Below are positions 47,391-57,695 of a stretch of 64,000 nt of DNA, piece by piece (position 1 is the first letter of the stretch; the number at the start of each line of letters is the position of its first letter). The position numbers and the translations under genes were made by a program. Location of the stretch: NCBI GenBank assembly GCA_029532415.1, contig JAQOTA010000020.1:186001-250000 (forward strand), read 5' to 3'. The DNA is from Marasmius tenuissimus. Lineage: Eukaryota > Basidiomycota > Agaricomycetes > Agaricales > Marasmiaceae. The notes under the pieces are model-generated. The model was not told where the DNA came from and did no database searches. It worked only from the letters and a program-made list of their open reading frames with translations.

Positions 47391-48490
47391 ACCTTTCCCC
47401 TGAGGGAACAGGTGGCCGGAAAGAATTTCAGGAACAGCAGGGTTTAGTAGACCGGATAGTTGCCCAAATTCCTGATGTGCCCGGGATTTATATATTTGTG
47501 CAAAAGCTGAAAATATTTGTGTACATATCACTACTACTAGTAGATGACAAGACCAGTTTTCCATCGGAACAACCAAAAAGAGAACAAAAATGTGTCATTT
47601 CCATACGGCTATCCTATGACTTATCTATTCCCCCAGAAATATGCCCTGGAAGGAAGAATATCGGCGCTCCAGATGTGTGTGCAGATGTTCCCGCTACTGT
47701 TAAGTAGAGGGTTTTACCGGTCCATGAAAAACCGATTCTGCGCACCCCTCCTTTGGGCCCTTCCCACGACTCACGTGTACTTTTGCACAGTCACAACACA
47801 TCTAAAGCATCTGAATTTCAATATTTTTGCCGCTGCGGCATTCTCTTCCGTCTCCCGTCGTGCCAATTGCCAAATGTCAGTCCAAGCAAAGAAGAAGCGG
47901 CCGTGAAAGAACTCGCAAATGCAAGGATGTCTTGCAAACTCACTTGCAAAGTATTCAGAGCCTGCAACTGGCAGATTTTAGGTTCATTTCAAGGCAGTTT
48001 TGAGCGCAACACGTTTCTTGCACAGAAGAGGTCAGTGTTTGTGTTTTTGCTCTCAGTTGTTCATGTGTGCCCATTACTTGAATGTATGTTTCGGGCAAAG
48101 CTTCCTTGAAGACCTTGTCAAGATGATCTCGAACCTCAACCCACCCTCAGTCCCTCACTCCGGCCATGAGTCAAATGACTCAATCTAGTAGTTCCGGCCC
48201 CCGGGGATTCTTCAAGATGATAAGCCACATATTCAAGCCGGCCTCCAGTTGTTATTACTAGAGACCGGCGGCCATCAATTTGTCGACACAAAAAGTATTA
48301 TCTAGCTTGAAGACTCTTGGCTTATTGCTGGATGGGGGTGAGGGGGGTTTCCCCCCTCCTTGCTGGGAGGAGCTGGCCGAAGGCCGAGCGACGACCAGCA
48401 GGGAGGCCTGTTCATCTGGATTCTGTCCTCACTATTGCTGATGATGCTATCCTCCGACTTCATTGTTTTACCACTTGTTTACTACATCTT
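47391..48490. other. No gene seen; possible repeat DNA
   Basis: Plus-strand frames at 47544-47906 and 47753-48109 overlap and show no family features. Around 48340-48405 are strong small inverted repeats (GGGGGGTTTCCCCCC, GGCCGAAGGCC), typical of repetitive or element-end DNA. Confidence 0.3.
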
Positions 48491-48499
48491 TCCCCCTGA

Positions 48500-48871
48500 A
48501 TGAGCCTGGTATGTTTCCTGTCTGTGACTTCATCATGACCCTATCATCTGATGAGCCGGCATGACGCCTAGCGCAGAGGACTACAACATGGCTACACTAC
48601 TACTTACCAGAGAGGAGTTTAGAGAGGTAGAGGTGAGACATAGAAGCTCAAGCACACTATGGATTCAGGTAGAGAACTACGAGCTTATATACATGAAGAT
48701 ACAATAGGGTTACCATATAGAGACAACAATAGAAATTGTACATATGTGCATAGTGAACAATGAAGAATAGAACAATAGCGAATGCATTGTCCCACATAAT
48801 ACAATGGTGGGAAGTATGAACCGGGACTTCGGATATACCGGGATCTAATTATAGTCCACGAATTCAACACA
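48500..48871 (-). mobile_element. 3' LTR of copia element (far end approximate)
   Basis: On the minus strand the LTR begins TGTTGAATTCGTGG at about 48869-48871, directly after a polypurine tract GAGGGGG (48872-48878), the usual start signal for plus-strand synthesis. A TATATAAG box lies at about 48683-48690. The outer end could not be fixed because no second LTR copy is present in the window. Confidence 0.65.
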
Positions 48872-48911
48872 CCCCCTCGCTAAGTGCAGCTGAAAAGTGC
48901 ATCTGAGGGAA

Positions 48912-50114
48912 TCAAGTGGACGAATAGAATTCAAGTCCAAGGTGATCTCTGAACCGTAAGAACTTCTCATGACCAAGATTCTTCGTGAACATGTCTGCGG
49001 GATTATAGATTCCTTCAATGAAGAACAATTCGACTTTGCCATCTTCAACACACGATCGAATATAATGATATTGAATATCGATGTGCTTGGTTCAGCGTTC
49101 TTGAACCGGATTAGATGCAATGAAAATGGAGCCTTGATTGTCTCCGCAGATTGGAATAGGACCTAAGTCGATTCCAAGTTCAGAGAGTGGTGATCTTATC
49201 CAGGAAGCTTGACAACTGCAATCTGACAGTGCCATATACTCAGCCTCAGTGGAAGAAAGAGCTACAGTCTTCTGGGCGTGTGATTGCCACGAGAAGATGC
49301 CGCCTGCTAACTTGAAGAAGTAGCCAGTGATCGAACGGCGTTTGATAGGATCGGCAGCCCAATCCGAGTCTGTGAATGCAAGAAGACCTCCATCAGAGTC
49401 ACCATCATAGACAAGTGAATAATCTGATGTGTCAGCTAGATAGCGGCAAATATACAGAGCTTTATCAAGGTGTTGCTTTGTTGGATTAGAAGAGAACTGG
49501 GAAAGCTTTGTAACTGCATAAGCAATATCAGGACGTGTGCCCAGCATAATGTACAGAAGTGACCCAATCACAGACTGGAACTTGGAGCGAATGGCAAGAT
49601 TGACTGGACCATTGTTGGGAGTTGGCACATAGCCAGCAGGTAAGGGCGTAGGAGCACCTTTTGCATTCTGCATCTCAAAATGTTCAAGGACTTTTTTCAG
49701 ATAATCCTTCTGGTCAATCATGATCTTGTTGCCTTCGCGGCGAATGCTCATGCGGAGAAACTCGCTAGCATCGCCCATATCGCGGCATTCCCATTGAGCC
49801 ATGAGCTCAGCTTTCTTCTTGTCAACAAAAGCTTTGTGAGGACCCATGAAGAGTGCATCGTCAACGTATATGATCACATACACAACTTCACCACTCTTCG
49901 GATCTTTGCAGATGAAGAGTCCAGCATCAGAAGTCAGGCATTTGAAGCCCAGTACTTCCATGGATGAGCTGAGGGTTCGCCACCACTCAAGGGCAGCTTG
50001 CTTCAGTCCATATAATGCACGATGCAGATGTAGTACCTTACGTTCTTGGCCCTTGACTTTAAAGCCTTCAGGTTGTTCCATGTAAAGCTCCTCAACAAGA
50101 TCGCAGAGAAAGAC
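48912..50114 (-). mobile_element. Ty1/copia pol, 3' half: reverse transcriptase and RNase H
   Basis: Starting inside the reverse transcriptase at EELYMEQPEGFKVKG, the frame carries RALYGLKQAALEWW, the catalytic YVDD box (YVDDALFMG) and the copia RNase H with TDSDWA and SSTEAEYMAL. A single TGA stop at 49092 interrupts it. The same frame then continues through IYNPADMFTKNLGHEKF to a normal end at 48912. The 5' two-thirds of pol are not upstream on this strand but on the opposite strand at 50.3-52.9 kb. Confidence 0.9.
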
Positions 50115-50286
50115 TGGCTATGAGTACTTACGGTGACAAGTTCTGATACAAAAGTATTCCATCAGGGGAAGGGCAATCTCCATAAGGGCTGTACACCCCG
50201 CAGCAGCATCGTCAGCTCTTCGATGGGCAAGGGCTCGGTTGATATCATCATTAAGGTAGCGAGGCCAATGAGTCATCGCTGGGCAA

Positions 50287-52913
50287 TCATGCTTTCAGGG
50301 TCACTTCACTGGTCACTGGGACAAGTCTTGTGACAGCACCGTTCCTCCCACTGTCAAGAAGAATCCGGCTGCCATGCAGTCCTTCACCGGCTTCAAGCCA
50401 TCCGAGTCAGTATTTGATGATGTACATGAAGCATGTTCACTTGCTGACAGACTTGGTGTCCCTAAGACGGCGCAGCATCTCAAACCGTTCAAACAGATCG
50501 TCACGTCCGCCACCAATCGTTCGCTCCAGGATTGTATCTCGAAACCTGGTTCCTCGTCCAAGCGAGTTCTGGAGGACGATTCAGGAGATGAAGGAGCCGG
50601 ATGTCCTTCTTCTACTTCTTCTAAACGTGGTTGCAGCACTGATCCTGATGAAGATGTAGAAATGGACTGGGGATCTGACAATGGTATGGACAATATGACC
50701 TCTGTATTCAGTAATGATGTTGACAACGACATTGCCGAAGCTGCAGGAGTAGAGGACGTCCCGGATGATGTCTCTCTTGGATTGTTCCACGATGACAGGC
50801 AAGTTACATACCTTGACCTGCTTTCCCAAGCTGATGCAAACCTACAGCGCTGCTCTCAACTAGTTGGTATCAGTAGTGCGCGCGGTAGTCGTAGTGATCT
50901 GGAATCACTTGTAAATTTTTGCAATGCTATTTCGACCCACTTTGTGGGATGTACTCGATGTAAGGGAAAGAAAAGTGTGAACAACGCACAGGGTTGGCTC
51001 CTTGATTCTGGTGCCTCCTCTCATTTCACGAATGATATGAATGACTTCGCTGAATATGAATTGCTTGATGGTCCTATTGTAAATACTGCAAATAAGGGCA
51101 ACCCTATACAGATCAAGGGTAAAGACACAGTCTTCATTAAGCATAACATTGAAGGACACGACGGGAAACTTACTAAGCGTGTTTCACGTCTCTATCCTGT
51201 CTATTACATGCCGCAATTGGATATACACTTGCTATCCATGGGAGAGTTCCTTCAAGATGGTCTATCAATTCGTGGAAACGCGAAGAAGTTAGCCTTCTAT
51301 TCATCACAGCGACGACAGTCGCTTGTTTCCTACCCTCATATGCCTGGTCAAACCATTTATTGGGTACACTCGCGGAAAGCATCTGCTGAGGTTTTAATGG
51401 CCAAGTTGGTCGTTTATAACGTCAACTACGATATTGAGCACAGACGCTTTGGGCATCCATCGGATAAAGCCCTAAATAAAGCTCGGAAACATATGCAAGG
51501 TTTCCCACTTGACCTTAAAATGCCTACTAAGAAGACACCTCTGTGTTGTGGTTGTGCTGAAGGCAAGATGCATGAGAAATCATTCCCCAACTCTACTACT
51601 AGAGCTTCCAAACCGTTTGAACACATACATTTGGATTTGAAATCGTACCCGGCTGAATTGTATCACCGGTACAAGTACTACATCTCTTTTCTCAATGAGT
51701 GCACGTCCTACGTTCGGACCTCCAAGCTCAAGACGAAAGATGAGGCAGTACCTGCTTTGAGGGACTTCCTTACTATGGTCAAGATGCAGTTCAATGCTGT
51801 CGTCAAGACCTGGATGTCCGATGAAGGGGGAGAGTACAAAGGAGATAAGTTCGATGCAGTACTGAAAGAGTATGGGATCCAAAGGGATCAAAGCATACCG
51901 TATACACCACAACAAAACAGTTGTGCTGAACGATTCAACAGGACTATTCATGAGAAGGCTGAAGCTCTTCGCTTTGAAGCTTGTATGCCTCAGTCCTGGT
52001 GGGAATTCTGCCATGTGCACGCTGTCCACCTCTACAATCGCACTCCTGTGCAACGTTTGAGCTGGCGAACTCCGTTCGGAATGCTTTACAGCAAAGCACC
52101 TGATGTTTCACATCTCCGAGTTATGGGTTGTGCAGCCTACGTCTTCATTCCTGAAGATCGTAGGAAGAATAAGCTTGCTCCTCGCAGTGAGTTAATGACT
52201 TTCATCAGCTACCAAGATGGGATGAAAGGCCTCATGTTCATGCAAAGTAATAATTCCGTATTCAAAGGTAGCACTGCACTCGAAATGTCACTGGAGATAA
52301 GGAACCTTCACATCCAGTTGATCGTCCTAGCTCTTCGCAATCTAGGAAAGACAAAGGTGGTAAAAAGGGGATTCCTGGTCCACTTCCGCCCCCGCCTGCT
52401 CCAGAACCTAGTGGAAGCACCACTGAGTCGCATGAGGAAGAAATAGTCGAAAGACTGACCCAAGAAGGGGGAGTAGGATTCGTGATTTTCCTGTTGAACA
52501 ATGCCGTTCCAGTTCACGATTCGCTTCCAACGTCCGATACTCCTGATTTCTCTAACATCAGAGAGTGGACACTCCGCGATATTTTAAAGTTGCCTGCTGA
52601 GCAACAGAAGGAATGGAAGAACGCTTGCCACAAAGAACTTGAGGCACTTTGTAAGCGCAAGGTCTTCGAACTCTGTGACTTGCCTAAAGGTCACAAAGCC
52701 ATCAGAAATAGATGGGTCTTCGACATTAAGTTAAATGGTCGCAAGAAAGTGAGACTTGTTGCCAAGGGTTTCCCTCAGGTCGAAGGTGTCGACTTTGATG
52801 AGATCTTCTCACCAGTTGTTTGTTATGAGACTGTTCATATGATGCTTGCTCTCGCAGCTCTCAAGAACTAGTACATCACCTCTGTTGATGTAAAGAACCC
52901 TTTCCTTTATGGC
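50287..52913 (+). mobile_element. Ty1/copia gag end, protease, integrase and start of RT
   Basis: It begins with a nucleocapsid-like knuckle CFQGHFTGHWDKSC, in which the second Cys of CCHC is Gly. It continues through an acidic linker to the aspartic protease motif LLDSGASSHF, the HHCC domain (HRRFGH...CCGC), and the integrase with DLKSY, WMSDEGGEYKG and NSCAERFNRT. A frameshift lies near 52.3-52.45 kb, a TAG at 52869 replaces Trp, and sequence ends at SVDVKNPFLYG (52913), exactly where the minus-strand half begins. It is dead, and inverted relative to its other half. Confidence 0.9.
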
Positions 52914-53311
52914 AGCATCGCCATTGATAGATTGATACGAGGAGCCCCCACCCTTGTTCGACGTCTCTTGGGCTTCAGCACGGTAGGGGATGTGAGAGCT
53001 ATGTAACTGACAACCTGAGAATAACTGTATCCCCGTAAGCCTTAAGCTGTTTCTGGTGTGCAGCGACATACTCACAACGTCCAAATAAATTATCGCACGA
53101 AGGAACATACAGCGAGAAGAGTGACATTATACGGGAGAGGGAGGGTTGATGGACAAAACAGCGTTCGGATCACTTGTGGATCGCTCTTACGTTTCATCGT
53201 ATCGCATCGAAGATTGAGAAGGACATCTTTTTGCGAGCGCTGTCGTCGGCTCAGTCAATTATTGTTCATATCGTGAGTCGGTCCTGCTTGAGGGGGCGCT
53301 TGATATGTTAG

Positions 53312-54228
53312 CGTAGCCTATATCGCCGGCATGGATTTCTTGAGGCTTTGGCCCAAGCTGGAACTAAAATTCAGGAATAGGACTGTGGATAGCATTCTGG
53401 CAAGTCTGCGTGCAAAGAGAAGGGTGAGTGTGGTCGCTGACCAGTACCCAGATCTTTCGTCTTCTGGTGATCGGCGGATCGCAAAATCGGTGGCCATTCC
53501 TAATACTACTCATCTGCACGGTTGTAGTTGATGGTAAGAGTTACGGATTACAGCAACTATCATAAGTTTTTGCTCAATTTATGCAGTCTTTTGGGGCCTG
53601 GCAGCTTCTGTGGCGACGGGTCTATACCTTTTAATGGAAACTGTGTCACCAGATCAGGCTCAACGTTGGCAAGACCTAGTTTCCATGCTAACAAGCATGT
53701 CTATTGTGTTTGCTGTCATGCACATGCTTATTAACACCATCCTGACTGTTCTAATTGGTGAAATGTCTTTTCGGCGGCTGTGAGGGCATAGACTGACCAA
53801 TTATTCACACCCTAGCCAGTAAGATGGTATCGGCCAGCAGGGCATCGGGAGCAAAAAAACCCAAGGGACTGCAAACACTTGCGACCATAATGTAAAGTCT
53901 CACAGCCCTCGTTTCCCTTCAGTCGCTAATTCATTCAAACTAGAGTAGAGAGTTGCTTATTGTATCTGGTCACCGTTGCCATGTTCTTCCTGTTTGAATT
54001 TGGCCTTCCTGGTCCTCGGATCAACATAGTGTCAATTTTGACTCAAGTCATGGTGAGTATAAGTTCCCTGTGTCCAAGCCGTGCCAAGGTTGATGACATG
54101 AAAAACTCATAGGGATCGCCCCGACGCTGTTGATAGTTCGGGCGAATCTCAGAGATAGAGGAGAAGACCCCGATACCTCGTTGAATATGCGACCTGTCAC
54201 TCATGAGTCAATAAGTTCGGTCAAGTAA
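53312..54228 (+). CDS. Multi-pass membrane protein, family W copy 2 (5' end lost or unresolved)
   Basis: Exons 53312-53399, 53452-53533, 53587-53757, 53816-53891, 53944-54056 and 54113-54228 join in phase and end at TAA. The first intron is GC-AG (GCAAGT donor); the others are GT-AG. Helices include LILLICTVVVDVFWGL, MSIVFAVMHMLINTILTVLI and LLYLVTVAMFFLFEFGL, and the last is APTLLIVR. The blocks VDSIL/IFRLLVIGG and ATIIVESCLLYL align with the VLSDAVVVWRAW and MLLLIESGLFYS blocks of copy 1. The first two helices of copy 1 have no clear counterpart. The copia fragment ends 400 bp upstream and may have removed them. Confidence 0.6.
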
Positions 54229-55013
54229 CACATTGTACTCGACCTTGTGCGGCAGGAATCCACGACGTTACCTGAAACGAACCCGCGCCCCCATTAGTGG
54301 CGAGAGCGTGACCAGCAAAATGAAAGCTCTATAGTAATGCTCGCTTCGATGTTCTCAGCTCTTGAGCTCCCGTACCTTTGCTTTGAACAAGTCGCCTGCC
54401 ACCGAACAGGAAATTCTCGGATCTTGTAGCAGATCACCAAGTGATGACGAGGTTCCGGACAAGACGGACTCCAAAATGGAAACCCGAGACAGTACCAACG
54501 ATTAGACTCGAGTTAACTCGATTTTGAGCCCACAATCTCCAGTCAAACGTCTTTTACTTCTGGTGAACAGAAGAGACGCTCACCTTCCTCTGATCGCCTC
54601 CAGAAGATTGACGGATTCCGATACAAGGTGAAACCCAACAATCCCTGGGGATCCGGCCGTTCTCAAACTAGTGGGATTAACACAAACTTGAATCATACCG
54701 AGGATCGTAGACCGTTATAGAAGGGTAAATAACCTTCGGGCAGAAGGCCCAATGAATGATTACCTTTAGGGCGATTGTAGAGTCGAATCAAAGACCCCTC
54801 AGGGGAGGCAAGGCCCAACTTATTCAGATCTGGGTCGTTGAGCATGAGGAAGCTGATAAATCTGTCAGCGGAGACTCGGCACCAGACCACGAAGCTGTAG
54901 CCGCCACGAAAGGAGCGAATCACAGTGATTAAGTCATTGGACTAGGATACAAACAACCGATACAATGAAACAACATGTCCTCAGGGTGGTATAATGGATC
55001 CATGGAAGGGCCT
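54229..55013. other. No confident gene
   Basis: A minus-strand frame at 54923-54693 (76 residues, with GGYSFVVWCRVSADRFISF) has protein-like composition but no partner exons or known motif. Confidence 0.25.
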
Positions 55014-55699
55014 TCAAAGGCTGATGGGGACACAGCCGATGGAGATGAGGCCACCTGAGAAAGGTAATGGTTAGCCTATTGAAGAATGAGGGAAAGAGAA
55101 ACGGAATGAAAATTTTACCGCTAGAGTTGTTTTCGCAGCAGACGGGCTTTGCATTGCTATCATCCAACGGTCAGCGATCTCCTCGATACTACAGCAAGGT
55201 AAACCAATCAAACTCACCATCCTCCATTGCCGCCACCAATAACAGTGATAGGGCTGCATTGCAAGCCGACGGCGACGTTCACGTCCTGAAGGACGACACC
55301 GATAAGGGCAAGGATGCCGGCCGCGGCGGGGTCCTTTGCGGTAGTCACTTTGTTACAGCACTGGATGGGCCCAGTGTTGCAGTTTCCGCCACCTTGTCCA
55401 CCGGATCCACTGGATCCACCAGATCCACCAGATCCGCCGTGTCCGCCGTGTCCACCAGATCCGCCGGAGCCACCGCCGGAGCCACCGCTGGATCCACCTC
55501 CAGAGCCACCACTGGATCCACCGCCAGAGCCACCACTGGAACCACCGCTGGAACCACCGCTGGAACCACCGCCAGAGCCACCACTAGACCCACCGCCGGA
55601 TCCACTACCAGAGCCACTGCCAGAGCCACCGCCGTACCCGGGTGCGGCAACAGTAAGAGTAGCGAGAACAGAGACGATAAAGAGCTGGGTGAACTTCAT
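55014..55699 (-). CDS. Class I hydrophobin with a long Gly/Ser-rich N-terminal tract (H4)
   Basis: Exons 55699-55218, 55156-55119 and 55054-55014 close in phase to 186 residues. Signal peptide: residues 1-19 ([19 protein letters not shown]). Residues 21-105 are almost only Gly and Ser. The hydrophobin domain has eight cysteines at 107, 114, 115, 148, 161, 167, 168 and 181 (C-x6-CC-x32-C-x12-C-x5-CC-x12-C), the class I spacing. Hydrophobins are secreted and self-assemble into amphipathic films on hyphae and spores. The Gly/Ser tract is unusual for the family and may act as a flexible tether. This is the only undamaged hydrophobin among four loci in the window. Runs of alternating GGATCCACC-type codons on the opposite strand create spurious long frames. 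Confidence 0.95.
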
Positions 55700-55803
55700 G
55701 TTAATGAAAGAGTGTGTAAGAGAGTGAATGAGTGTTTGAAAGAGTACTTGAACAGACGACTGTTGGTGTGTTCGAGTGAAGAATTATGCTGGATTCTGAA
55801 GGT

Positions 55804-55811
55804 CTTTTATA
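55804..55811 (-). promoter_or_regulatory. TATA box of hydrophobin H4
   Basis: TATAAAAG on the minus strand about 105 bp upstream of the ATG, in a block conserved at H2 and H3. Confidence 0.65.
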
Positions 55812-56559
55812 CGTTTTCAAATACGCCATCGACTCGCTGTTTGGATTTCATATCCGTGTTATTCGACCTTGGATTGAACAAAGTCGTAACGAGCATAGGA
55901 GCACGAGAAGTAATGGTGAGCTGCAAATAGTCCTGAGAAACGCGGAAAGCGGATGTTGTGTGGGGGTTGACATTTGCTAGTTCGGTTGGGTCGTTTGTTT
56001 GACGTTCTCCCGATGACAGAAAATTTCGGTCTTTATGAGGCGAACAACCGTCTTTGAATTCTTTAGTGGGGCTTTGGGTCGCCCAATGGTCCGTTTAAAG
56101 CTCCCTCGGCAATAGGATGTTCTTTTGGCCGAACATTCAGGTCTACTTACACATACTACCTGAGTGAATATTACTGAGTGGACCGTGATACCTGCGAATT
56201 CGCCCCTCCTCGCCCAAAAAAACTTGGCCTTGACAAGCGCCACCAACTGCCTGAGACAGCAAAAATAGTCGCCCGTCTTCGGTAATGAAAATACCTCAGA
56301 ATTAGTGGAGTGGACAAATTACATATGACACTCCCGCGTTCCGAAAGTTGGGCATTGATAGGAGGGATTCACGTACTGTGGCTAGTTATGTGAAGGCCGA
56401 GGACCCAACTATCATGGCCAACCAAGTTTTTAGGTTTCGGATCGAGTGGTACAGAAATGAGGACACGGGCGGGACTCCTGTGTTCGACGTACATGAGTCG
56501 TCCCGGACTAACTTAGCTCTGAGCATGGTTTGGGACAGAGGCGAAGTCCTAAGTACCTA

Positions 56560-57310
56560 GGGACAACCCGTTTGTTTCACAACCTCGAGCTTCTGGCTAG
56601 CTATAGGAGACCCGAGTCGGTAGATGCTGGGCTCATAGCAAAGTGCACTACCTAAGCTGCCTCGGATATTGACTACAACGGCTGGATAATCAGTCTGAAT
56701 AAGGTGCTCACCGTCAGTGTAGCCACGTATTGCAAGCCGCTCCAAGCGCGGGATTGAAGACACATTTTGAAATTTGTGCGGTTGGACAGGACGACGTTGT
56801 TTGGAATTGAAGCTGAAATTTCTTATGGTACGACTAAACGTATAACCTGGAGCGTCGACATGCCTCCTGTTTGGATCATACTTTCTCATGCTGCCTCAGT
56901 CATTTCGAGCCACAAACCATCCGAGCGAAATAGAGAAAAACTTCGTCTAGAGCAGGCTGCAACATCGGAAAGAACGATAAGTGTGGTCTTACAATCTGAG
57001 ATGTCGACATTAAACCAAAGATTGTAGGATGGATGAACGTATCGGCGTACCCCACAGGGTGTTGATTGTCTGTCATGAGAGGTTTCATGATACACAAGAT
57101 TCCTCCGCCGCTCTGGATAAATGATTTTGCGCTTGGTTCTGTAGCTAGAGCTATGAGTTTGTGCGTGTAATAGTTTTGTCGGACATTCGCCGAGGACAAG
57201 TGCTTTAAGTCAATGTGTATGGGTGTTGCCTCTGAGACACTTTGAGATGCTTGCAACAAAGACCGCCAGCAGGGAGAATGGGCAGCAGACGAAACTAGGC
57301 AATCCACTCA
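56560..57310 (-). pseudogene. Unidentified gene, arm B
   Basis: Minus-strand blocks IQSGGGILCIMKPLMTDNQ and, further on, VSSIPRLERLAIRGY followed by TDYPAVVVNIRGSLG are conserved with arm A. A splice donor (GTACGCCG) after DNQHPVG and an acceptor near 57003 are plausible, but frames do not close over the whole length. It could be an F-box/leucine-rich protein remnant. I cannot identify it. Confidence 0.35.
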
Positions 57311-57695
57311 CTGAGAGCAATCGCGATCCGCCAAAGGTAGTCAATCAACGACAAAGGGGAACCGATTTGACCGTCTGTTGCTGGGCTTTTACTGCCTTCT
57401 GCTCGAAGGGTTGAGGGGTAATTAAAGTGTCTCTTAACCCATAGACAAATGAATGTGTTACTGCTGACTGGACGGATTGGAGCCAGTCTGTTTCTTTCAC
57501 TGATTTTTCAGGCTTTTGCTTGTCGACCAGGAGATCGAATACCAGGGAATTTAGCCCGAAGGAAGCAAGTTTTGAGATAGTCGCCATAAGGCGTAGATGG
57601 CGATGGTGGAGGTCGAGAGCCAGGTTGGGTTCGGCCCGTCGCTGGCCGGACATTCGTGACGCTTACTCGTGGCAAGATTGTGTCACACAAGTTAT

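Larger units (their letters stand above)
55180..57695. repeat. Segmental duplication, arm B
   Basis: Counterpart of 45010-47390, carrying the intact hydrophobin, its promoter and upstream DNA, and the better-preserved copy of the neighbouring unidentified gene. It lacks the MITE present in arm A. Confidence 0.8.

Noticed and set aside
48340..48405. GC-rich hairpins as a bacterial-type terminator
   Set aside because: The genome is eukaryotic; the hairpins lie in probable repeat DNA with no gene ending there.
49092..52871. Active copia retrotransposon
   Set aside because: The halves are in opposite orientation, stops lie in both halves, a frameshift is present and no 5' LTR was found.
55067..55930. 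287-residue plus-strand frame rich in Ser/Thr/Ala/Gly repeats
   Set aside because: It is the antisense of the Gly/Ser codons of hydrophobin H4, which has signal peptide, eight cysteines and clean splicing on the other strand.
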